The position numbers and the translations under genes are program-made. This document shows positions 1-7,293 of a stretch of DNA of 55,157 bases, piece by piece. The notes beneath the pieces are model-generated. The model saw nothing but the letters and a program-made list of their open reading frames with translations, ran no database searches and was not told where the DNA came from. The stretch lies in the NCBI GenBank assembly GCA_004555175.1, contig SFJE01000015.1, positions 1-55,157 on the forward strand. The letters are read 5' to 3'. Each line of letters starts with the position of its first letter. Within the stretch, counting starts at the first letter, position 1. The stretch comes from Lentisphaeraceae bacterium. GTDB lineage: Bacteria; Verrucomicrobiota; Kiritimatiellia; RFP12; DVOR01.

Positions 1-1
1 T

Positions 2-472
2 CCAGAAAAAGTGAATGATTGGAGAAACTTACTTCTAGCCTGCAGTTATTGTAATGGGAAGAAATCTGCAGACTTTGATGATATAGTTGACCCGACATCT
101 GAAGATGTCGAGGTGCTTATTTCTCAATACTATGATACAGAACTGGAAGTATTCATATTTAAGTCAATAGGAGACCATTCTCCAGCTGTTCAAGCGACGT
201 GTAAATTGCTTTCTAGAATTTTTAATGGACGCGATTCGATGAGGTTAACAATAAAAGAGAAACAGTTTCGAAGAGCATTTTTGGAGTGTTATAATCGTTT
301 TTCAGCAAAGATTAATGCTTATCTCGCCAATCCTTCATCTGAGACAACGCAATCTGTTATTGATGAGTTGGGCATTCAAGAAACATATCTAGGATTTAAG
401 TATTGGATAGTTATGAGTGCGCCGGTATTGAGAGATAAGTTTGGGCCTTTGATGAATTGGAACCGTGTTTGA
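2..472 (+). CDS. HNH endonuclease, C-terminal part (5' end outside window)
   Basis: The reading frame is open from base 2, so the visible 156 residues are the C-terminal part of a longer protein. A GTG at 11 could serve as a start but falls inside the motif region. The segment NLLLACSYCNGKKSADF has the Asn and the C-x-x-C-N-x-x-K pattern of the second half of an HNH zinc-finger nuclease motif; the first half, with the catalytic His, would lie upstream. The spacing and the helical tail resemble HNH proteins of phage-defence systems (PtuB/Septu, retron HNH effectors), but no partner ATPase is visible, so this is only suggestive. The gene is AT-rich, about 40% GC against about 65% for the rest of the window. 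It ends 21 bases before the PEP mutase start. Confidence 0.6.
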   Translation, partial: PEKVNDWRNLLLACSYCNGKKSADFDDIVDPTSEDVEVLISQYYDTELEVFIFKSIGDHSPAVQATCKLLSRIFNGRDSMRLTIKEKQFRRAFLECYNRFSAKINAYLANPSSETTQSVIDELGIQETYLGFKYWIVMSAPVLRDKFGPLMNWNRV

Positions 473-493
473 GCTCTTATGGAGGAAGAATCG

Positions 494-1811
494 ATGCGTA
501 AGACTGTTTATGTGGCCATGTCGGCTGATATTATTCACCCGGGGCATTTGAACATCATTGCAGAGGCAGCAAAGCTGGGCGATGTCACGGTAGGCGTTCT
601 GACGGATGCGGCGATTGCGTCGTATAAGCGGTTGCCGTATATGAACTTTGAGCAGCGTTCGGCGGTGGTCGCGGCGTTAAAGGGGGTTTCGCGTGTGGTT
701 CCGCAAGAGACTCTAGACTACATTCCGAACTTGAAGAAGTATAAGCCGGATTATGTCGTCCACGGGACGGATTGGCGCGAGGGCGTGCAGGCGAAGACGC
801 GGCAGGGCGTAATTGATACTATCGCGACATGGGGCGGAAAGTTGGTGGAGCCGGAATATACACCTGGCATCTCTTCGACGCAGTTGAATAAAGCAATCCG
901 TGAAGTCGGAACAACTCCGGATATTCGGCGGGCGCGTTTGCGTCGGCTACTTAACGCAAAGCCGATTATTCGTACACTGGAAGCGCACTCGGGACTGTCC
1001 GGTCTCATCGTCGAGACTGTGTTCGCCACGCCAGCTACCCCCCCCCCCTAAAACCCCTGGTGTCCGGCGCGAGTTCGATGCGATGTGGTTGAGTTCGCTT
1101 ACGGATTCAACCTTGAAGGGAAAGCCAGACAATGAGTCGGTTGATGTGACATCGCGTTTGCGCACGGTCAATGACATTCTAGAGATTACGACCAAACCAA
1201 TTATCTACGATGGGGATTCAGGTGGGCTTCCGGAACATTTTTCCTTTTTGGTCCGTTCGCTGGAGCGGCTTGGCGTTTCGGCTGTCATTATTGAAGACAA
1301 GATTGGACTGAAGCAGAACTCTCTCTTTGAGACGGGGAATGTCCAACAACAAGCTTCAATAGAAGACCAGTGTCACAAAATTAGGGTCGGGAAGCAGGCG
1401 CAGATAACCGAAGACTTTATGATCTTTGCGCGGTGCGAATCGCTCATTATGAATAAGGGCGAGGATGAGGCGATTGCGCGTTGCAAGGCGTATTGCGAGG
1501 CCGGGGCAGACGGCATTATGATCCACTCCAAGGCGAAAACGCCAGATGAGATTATCTCGTTTGTGAAGCGTTTTCGGGCAGAGGTCTCCGGCGATACGCC
1601 AATTGCCGTGGTGCCTTCTACCTACTCTCAGGTTACGGAAGATGAGCTCGCGAGTATTGGTGTGAATATTGTTATTTATGCCAACCAATTATTGCGGGCG
1701 GCCTATCCTGCGATGAAAGCCTGTGCAGAACGAATTCTTGCCTGTGGGCGCTGCCAAGAGGCAAGTGCAGAGTTCTGTATGCCGATTAAAGAAATCTTAA
1801 CGCTGATTTAA
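494..1811 (+). CDS. Nucleotidyltransferase-phosphoenolpyruvate mutase fusion, split by a frameshift in a poly-C tract
   Basis: PEP mutase (EC 5.4.2.9) rearranges PEP to phosphonopyruvate and so makes the C-P bond of phosphonates. The N-terminal domain (about residues 1-140) is a cytidylyltransferase-like fold with HPGH and ISST motifs and probably activates a phosphonate with CMP. The C-terminal domain has the PEP mutase signature EDKIGLKQNSLF. This architecture matches AepX-type proteins of surface-polysaccharide loci. The start at 494 is chosen because GGAGGAAG lies 5 bases upstream and the family begins at MRKTVYVAMSAD; an ATG at 479 is in frame but lacks a site. As sequenced, the frame stops at 1049-1051 right after a run of 11 C. 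Removing one C restores a 438-residue protein of normal layout running to 1811. The break is either a sequencing error, an inactivating mutation or a phase-variation switch. The next gene starts 2 bases after the stop. Confidence 0.85.
1038..1048 (+). repeat. C11 homopolymer at the PEP mutase frameshift
   Basis: Eleven consecutive C lie between the nucleotidyltransferase and mutase domains. With 11 C, the upstream frame ends at TAA 1049-1051. With 10 or 13 C, the frame continues into KTPGVRREFDAMW and the mutase domain. Such tracts are prone to slipped-strand mispairing and also to sequencing error. Confidence 0.95.
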
Positions 1812-1813
1812 GT

Positions 1814-3049
1814 ATGATGCTCGCGTATCTTGACCCTGGTTCGGGGAGCGCGTTGGTGGGGACGCTCATCGCGCTTGCCGGTGCATTGTGTTTCTCGCTC
1901 AAGTCTCTGTTCTATCGCATTGTCTGTGGGAAGAAGATGCGGAGCGGGGACGAAGGCGTACAACTCGCCCTTTTCAGTGAGGGCAAGGCGTATTGGGGAA
2001 CGTTTCAAGAAATTGTAGAGGAGCTAATCGCGCGGAAAATACACTTTGCCTATTATACGCTGGATCTGAGGGATCCAGGCCTGTTGATAGATAGCGACTA
2101 TATGCATGCGAAGTTGTTTGATGCACGGAAAGCTACTTCATATCATAAGTTGTCGAGGGTTAACGCGAAGGTTTTGTTGGCGACAACGCCGAATATTGGC
2201 ACCCCCAATTATCCGTTGAAGCGGTCTGCGGGGATTGAAAAGATGGTTCATATCTTCCATGCATTCGCCGACATCTCTGCGTATCACATTGGATCTCTCG
2301 ATCATTACGATGTGGTCCTGACGGTTGGTCCGCAACAGGAGGTGCCTATCCGTGAAGTAGAGAAAGCGCGTGGACTCAAGCCAAAAGTAATTATCCCGGT
2401 GGGGTTGCCATACTTTGATGTCCAGTATCACCGGTTGGAAGGAGCGGTGCCGAAGGTGCAAAGCGAAAGGCGTACGCAGGACAAGCCTACAATCTTGGTC
2501 GGAGCCTCTTGGGGCGCGAAAGGGCTTTTGTCTGAATACGGGACAAAGTTTATCTGCGACTTGGCTAAAGCAGGCTATCATATCATTGTTCGTCCACATC
2601 CGCAGTCCTATATTGCCGAGCCGGACTTTATCGCAAAGTGCCAAATGGAGACTGCCGCGTTCGAGAATGTTATTTGGGATAGAGATACCACAGGGGTGAA
2701 GGCTATGCAGATGTCAGACCTGTTAATCTCTGACACTTCGTCAATCCGGTTCGACTACGCATTTTTGTATAAGAAGCCTGTTATTACCTTGGAGATCCCT
2801 GCAGAGAAGCGTCTTGAGTATGAAGGGCAGTTTATGCGCGAGATCTGGACTGAGAAAGCAGCTCATAGACTTGGCAAGGTGTTAACGCATCAAACGCTTC
2901 CAACGATTGTAGAAGTGGTCAAAGATGTTCAGAAGGCAGGAGCCTTTGTTTCCTCAAGTTCGATTTCGGATTTCCGAGATGAAACGATGGTCAATGTTGG
3001 AACTTCGGCTAAAGCGGTGGTCGAATTCTTGCAGAAGGAGATGGTCTGA
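1814..3049 (+). CDS. CDP-glycerol/ribitol phosphotransferase-like protein (TagF family)
   Basis: This 411-residue protein belongs to the CDP-glycerol glycerophosphotransferase family (PF04464), which moves an alditol-phosphate from a CDP donor onto a polymer or lipid. Supporting motifs are VRPHPQSY (about residue 260) and SDTSSIRFDYAFLYKKPVI (about 305-325), which match the donor-binding HP and the S-x-x-S-S-x-x-x-D-Y signature. A hydrophobic stretch near residues 10-30 may tether it to the membrane. It starts 2 bases after the PEP mutase stop and its TGA overlaps the next ATG by one base, so the three genes are very likely co-translated. From the neighbours I infer that the donor may be a CMP-activated phosphonate rather than CDP-glycerol; nothing in the sequence proves that. 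Confidence 0.8.
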   Translation: MMLAYLDPGSGSALVGTLIALAGALCFSLKSLFYRIVCGKKMRSGDEGVQLALFSEGKAYWGTFQEIVEELIARKIHFAYYTLDLRDPGLLIDSDYMHAKLFDARKATSYHKLSRVNAKVLLATTPNIGTPNYPLKRSAGIEKMVHIFHAFADISAYHIGSLDHYDVVLTVGPQQEVPIREVEKARGLKPKVIIPVGLPYFDVQYHRLEGAVPKVQSERRTQDKPTILVGASWGAKGLLSEYGTKFICDLAKAGYHIIVRPHPQSYIAEPDFIAKCQMETAAFENVIWDRDTTGVKAMQMSDLLISDTSSIRFDYAFLYKKPVITLEIPAEKRLEYEGQFMREIWTEKAAHRLGKVLTHQTLPTIVEVVKDVQKAGAFVSSSSISDFRDETMVNVGTSAKAVVEFLQKEMV

Positions 3050-5628
3050 TGTTTGAGTCCCTTTTGGTCGGCTATCGGTGGCTCTTTTTGCAACTAGCCG
3101 CTATCGTTGGGTGTGGCTGGGCAATCGTTGCGTTGTCGATTATTTGTTCGGGTCTTATGGCCCCACTGATGGCGTCAATCGCCGGTATTGTTAGACGCGA
3201 GAAGGAATATGAGGATGTAATTCTGCCGCAGATAGCTGCCATTAAAGAGCGATATGCGTCTGATGCCGAGCGCAATTTCCATATTCAACGACTGTATTTA
3301 CGCTATTCGTATTCACCGATTTGTGCAGTCAAAAAGGTTTTGCCGCTTTTCGTGCAAATTCCCTTTTTGCTTCTAACCTATTATATGCTCAAGGGGACGG
3401 CGGAGATCCAGGGGGTACATTTTCTCTTCCTTCAGGACCTCGGAAAGCCAGATGCTTTAATTCCAATTGTTCATGCGCACCTATTGCCATTCGTAATGAC
3501 TGGCATCAACATCTTGACGGTTTTCGCTACGCCGAGTTTCACGCATAAAGATTGGGTGCAGACAATTGCTATTGCACTTCTCTTCCTAATCCTTCTATAT
3601 ACGGCACCTTCGGCATTGCTTTTGTATTGGACGCTAAACAACCTTATCTCGTTTGTAAAGGTGTTGATTGGCCAGCGGGGGCGAGGGGGCAGGTTGTTGT
3701 ATGACAGAATGATGCGATTCCGCCTGCCGGAAGGTTTTTGGGCGACGATTGGATTGTTGATCCTGTTAAGCAGTCTCTATCTATTGATAACGGCGCGGCT
3801 ATACGCGTATTTCTTTCCCGGGTTCTCGTACTTTTTTGCTTCCAAGACCTGGGCATATCTACCGGTATTGGCGTTTGGCTGTTTCGTATTGAGCGCTTGG
3901 CGTTCGCACGGCGTATGCAGGCTGAGTTGTACGCTTGCGGGGTTGACGGCCTTGTATGCATTGGCAATTGTAATTTATCCCCTGTCCTGTCGCGGAATCT
4001 TGCCAAAGTGTCTGGAGATCTCGTGCTTGCCGATGTGGGTCTATTGCACGAGCTTGATACTCTTTCCTGTGATACAAACCGAGTATGCACATGCCGGAAA
4101 GCGCCTTAAAGAGTTCATCAGTGCTTCTTTCCTACTCGCTTTGCCAATTGTGCTTGCGTTGCATTACGCCTCTGCGAATGTTGACTTCACCTTTTCTTTC
4201 ATCTCAAAGGTCAAACTTGCGTGTTACTCTTTGCTTGTTCCGCTAGCCGTGATGGTGTGGAGTGTGGCGTGCGCAGGTCGTTCGCTTGGAGGGAAGAGGG
4301 CCGCCGGGCTTTCGGTAGGGTTCGCGCTGGGGGTGTTTATGATGCCCCTGCTGAATGTTCCTATCGGCGGAATGGACCATACCTCCAACATTCTCCTTCG
4401 TCTGGGGTTACTTGTCCTCATTGCGCTCGGTGTCGCGTTTTTGTTGCACAAAGCGCGCCGGGGGATTGTCCTGTTTACACTCTTTGCGGTTGTATTTGAG
4501 ATTGGGGCCGAGTTGTATGCAGAATTCTTTAGTCGTGAATCGGTTTCGCAGAGTACAGAACTGCCGGTTTTTGATGAAAGTCCGTTTGCTCATCTCCTCT
4601 GCCAACGTAAGAACAACATTTACTTCTTGATTTACGATGGCTATCCCAATCCCAAATATCTAGACGCATTGGGGGTGGAACGTGGGGATACGGACGAGTA
4701 TCTTTCGTCCAAGGGCTTCTCACTGTATCCCAATGCATATTCTGCCGGCCCGGATACGCTCGATGGAATGCGAAGCATGTTCGCATGTGGCGGTTGTTAT
4801 TTGGGATCTCCGCGATCTACTGTCGCCGGGAATAATGTTTTTTGCGAGATTCTCCGGCGAAGTGGCTACAAGACGAACTATCTGCTGTGCGGCTACTTGA
4901 TGCCACTTCGCGGGGAACGTCTCCCTGGAGACTTTTATTTTCCGAGTGTCCAGGGTGTCAAGAAGCCGGAAGAGGTTATCTTTGGTTGTATTATGCGAGG
5001 TGTCCTTTCGCAATCACCGCAGACTTTCAATGAGTATACAGAACAGGAATGGCTGACCCAAAAGCGAACAATCCTTCGAAAAGACCTGGAGGGACCTCGC
5101 TTCATTTATGCCCATCAACAATTGCCGGCACATCTATCTTATGATCCGGGCTTGCGAGGAAGTGACGCAGAGTGTCAGCTGGAGTATGCTGAACGGATTA
5201 GGCGTGCCAATGAGCAAATCCGTGAGGACATTGACTATATTCTTGCGAACGATAAGACAAATCCGCTGGTTATCGTTGCAGGCGATCACGGTGGCATTTT
5301 TATCCACCCGCAGGGAGAGATCCAATATCCGGACTCGGCATACATCCTTGATCGGTATGGTGCCTACCTGGCAGTTCGTTGGCCGGCGGGATTTGCTCCG
5401 ACGGTAGCGATGACCTGTTCGCCGGATGCCACATTGAATGCGCTCATTTATCTCACGGGCGATGAGACGCTGTCGCGTTTCCAATACGACGGAAGTACGA
5501 TAGGAGCAGGATGGGACTCTCTTCCGGAGAGAGCCGTTCAAGGCGGCTACATCCGAACTGGAGTGGATAAGGGAAAACCATTCGTCGAAGCAGGTGTAAA
5601 CGCCATTAAACAAGGCCGTCAGCGCTGA
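3049..5628 (+). CDS. Oxa1/YidC-like membrane domain fused to a sulfatase-superfamily phosphotransferase
   Basis: This 859-residue membrane protein has two recognisable modules. Residues about 1-210 follow the Oxa1/YidC/Alb3 plan: an opening transmembrane segment, an amphipathic cytoplasmic hairpin (LPQIAAIKERYASDAERN), then LPLFVQIPFLL, FLFLQDLGKPDALIP and a closing LLLYWTLNNL. About residues 225-480 are a series of further transmembrane segments. Residues about 510-830 look like the alkaline-phosphatase/sulfatase fold used by LTA-synthase-like transferases: IYFLIYDGYPN, a candidate nucleophile Thr in SAGPDTLDGMRSMF, AHQQLPAHLSYD and the metal ligands of VAGDHGGIF. It overlaps the preceding gene by one base. 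It probably flips, holds or transfers the phosphonate or phosphate group at the membrane. This domain order is unfamiliar to me. Confidence 0.75.
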   Translation: MFESLLVGYRWLFLQLAAIVGCGWAIVALSIICSGLMAPLMASIAGIVRREKEYEDVILPQIAAIKERYASDAERNFHIQRLYLRYSYSPICAVKKVLPLFVQIPFLLLTYYMLKGTAEIQGVHFLFLQDLGKPDALIPIVHAHLLPFVMTGINILTVFATPSFTHKDWVQTIAIALLFLILLYTAPSALLLYWTLNNLISFVKVLIGQRGRGGRLLYDRMMRFRLPEGFWATIGLLILLSSLYLLITARLYAYFFPGFSYFFASKTWAYLPVLAFGCFVLSAWRSHGVCRLSCTLAGLTALYALAIVIYPLSCRGILPKCLEISCLPMWVYCTSLILFPVIQTEYAHAGKRLKEFISASFLLALPIVLALHYASANVDFTFSFISKVKLACYSLLVPLAVMVWSVACAGRSLGGKRAAGLSVGFALGVFMMPLLNVPIGGMDHTSNILLRLGLLVLIALGVAFLLHKARRGIVLFTLFAVVFEIGAELYAEFFSRESVSQSTELPVFDESPFAHLLCQRKNNIYFLIYDGYPNPKYLDALGVERGDTDEYLSSKGFSLYPNAYSAGPDTLDGMRSMFACGGCYLGSPRSTVAGNNVFCEILRRSGYKTNYLLCGYLMPLRGERLPGDFYFPSVQGVKKPEEVIFGCIMRGVLSQSPQTFNEYTEQEWLTQKRTILRKDLEGPRFIYAHQQLPAHLSYDPGLRGSDAECQLEYAERIRRANEQIREDIDYILANDKTNPLVIVAGDHGGIFIHPQGEIQYPDSAYILDRYGAYLAVRWPAGFAPTVAMTCSPDATLNALIYLTGDETLSRFQYDGSTIGAGWDSLPERAVQGGYIRTGVDKGKPFVEAGVNAIKQGRQR

Positions 5629-5830
5629 CCCTCGCGACCAGAGGATAGCCGAGTCAGGCGAAATTTCGATTCTTTCCCGCCCAGGGGGTTTCGCTCGCCC
5701 TAGGGGCAAGTTGGCCCAGGCCCTAGCTCAAAAGGGAGTATCGGCGGGGGAGAAGGGACGTAGCGGCAGGGGGTGTGGCGTTTGGCGCTTTGCGTGGTTG
5801 CTTTCCGGGGCGGGTTTGTGCGCAAAAGGC
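5629..5830. other. Non-coding junction between low-GC cassette and high-GC backbone
   Basis: About 200 bases without a credible gene. The last part (about 5677-5735) has several CCC/GGG-rich words resembling the CCCGGG units found at 9.8 and 17.5 kb. GC rises from about 50% upstream to over 60% downstream, so this is a reasonable right border of the acquired segment. No terminator with a U-tract is visible. Confidence 0.45.
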
Positions 5831-5859
5831 TTGCGTGTGGCGGGGAGATGGCGTATACT
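5831..5859 (+). promoter_or_regulatory. Promoter for the TPR gene
   Basis: TTGCGT (5831-5836), 17 bases, then TATACT (5854-5859). The start codon at 5889 follows 29 bases later with an AAAGGAG site. Confidence 0.75.
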
Positions 5860-5888
5860 AAAGGCGTTTAAGACAAAGGAGCCCAGTT

Positions 5889-7283
5889 ATGGCAGAGAGT
5901 ATGGCGGAGTTGCAGCGGAAGATTAAGGCGCAGCAGTTCTTGGATAAGGCGACGAAGGCGGCCGAGCGCGGCAGTTTGGATATTGCGTTGCCGTTGTGTA
6001 AGCAGGCGTTGGCGTTGGCCCCGCATGATGAGAATGCGCGGCGGCAGTTCCATGAGGTGCGTATTCGCCTCTTCAAGAGCGAGAAGAAGGGCGGGTTGGG
6101 GCTGAAGATGGCCGAACTGGGCGCGCAGATGAAGATGGGTAAGGTCGATGGCCTGATCAAGCAGAACAAGCTTGAGGAGGCGATGGTGATGGCCGAGGAG
6201 TTGATGGACATCAACCCGATCTCCCCCAAGCTCAATGAGTTTTACTTTGACGTGGCGCAGCGGACGAATCACCCGGAGGCGTTGCTTTCGGCGATGGAGA
6301 CGTTGGCGGCCGCCTGCCCGAATGATATGGATTTGATGTTGCGGATGGGCAAGACCTATATGCAGAGCGGCATCTACAACCGGGCGCGCGATTGCTTCCA
6401 GCGCGTCTCGCAGGCGAATCCGGCCGACCTCAACGTTCAGAAGCTTCTGAAGGATGCGATGGCCAAGGATACGATGACCGCCGGTGGCTGGGAGGCGAAT
6501 GCCGGTAAGCGCGGCGGCTTCCAGGCCCTGATTCGCGACAAGGAGTTGGCCGCGAAGCTTGACCGCAACGCCAAGGCGGTGGTCACGGGTGATGATGCCG
6601 AGGCTGCGATTGCCGAAGCGCGTGAGAAGATTGCTCGCGAGCCCAAGAATATTAACTACTATCGCGCGCTCGCGCGTATCTTCTTGCAGAACAAGCGCTT
6701 CGACGAGGCCTTGGAGGTCTTTGATGGTGCGCGCAAGGTCAACCCGGCTGATCCGGAGCTGGATCGCAACTGGGCCGACACGAAGGTCCGTGCCTACGAG
6801 GCGCAGATTGATGCGCTCAAGGCGCAGGGCAAGGAGGATGAGGCCTTTTCGTTGGAGGAGGAGAAGGAGCAGTTCCGCTTCGACGACCTCTCGCGCCGCG
6901 TGGAGGCCTACCCGAATGACTTGGGGCTGCGTTATGAGTTGGGTGTGATGTACTACCAGTACGAATACTACGACGAGGCGATTTCGCAGTTCCAGTTGGC
7001 CCAGAAGAGCCCGAAGCACCGCCTGGAGGCGCTTTACTACCTGGCCTGCTGCTTCAAGTCCAAGGGCCAGCCGGATATGGCCGTGATGCAGCTTGAGGCC
7101 GCCAATAGCCAGTTGCAGGTGATGGATGACCTGAAGAAGCACGTCATCTACACCCTCGGCCAGATTGCCGAAGAGGCCGGCGACAACGAGAAGGCCTTCA
7201 ACTACTACAAGGATGTCTACGCCGCGGATATTGGTTTTGAGGACATTGGCGAGCGTATGCAGCGCGTCCACACTGCGAAGTGA
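5889..7283 (+). CDS. Cytoplasmic TPR-repeat protein
   Basis: A 464-residue protein without a signal peptide or membrane segment, made of tetratricopeptide-like helical pairs. Clear examples are the segments starting AAERGSLDIALPLCKQAL (about residue 33), KTYMQSGIYNRARDCFQRV (about 155), RIFLQNKRFDEALEVFDGA (about 263) and GVMYYQYEYYDEAISQFQLA (about 355). A Lys/Gly-rich stretch (KSEKKGGLGLKMAELGAQMK, about residue 70) interrupts the repeats. TPR proteins act as protein-binding scaffolds; no enzyme domain is seen. The ATG follows an AAAGGAG site and a strong promoter. Ten bases separate it from the isopropylmalate isomerase gene, so the two may be co-transcribed, with no obvious functional link. 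Confidence 0.8.
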   Translation: MAESMAELQRKIKAQQFLDKATKAAERGSLDIALPLCKQALALAPHDENARRQFHEVRIRLFKSEKKGGLGLKMAELGAQMKMGKVDGLIKQNKLEEAMVMAEELMDINPISPKLNEFYFDVAQRTNHPEALLSAMETLAAACPNDMDLMLRMGKTYMQSGIYNRARDCFQRVSQANPADLNVQKLLKDAMAKDTMTAGGWEANAGKRGGFQALIRDKELAAKLDRNAKAVVTGDDAEAAIAEAREKIAREPKNINYYRALARIFLQNKRFDEALEVFDGARKVNPADPELDRNWADTKVRAYEAQIDALKAQGKEDEAFSLEEEKEQFRFDDLSRRVEAYPNDLGLRYELGVMYYQYEYYDEAISQFQLAQKSPKHRLEALYYLACCFKSKGQPDMAVMQLEAANSQLQVMDDLKKHVIYTLGQIAEEAGDNEKAFNYYKDVYAADIGFEDIGERMQRVHTAK

Positions 7284-7293
7284 GAGTTACAAA

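Noticed and set aside
5868..7271. Long open frame on the minus strand opposite the TPR gene
   Set aside because: It mirrors a well-supported TPR protein with its own promoter and ribosome site; its own sequence is Leu/Arg/His-rich with no motifs.
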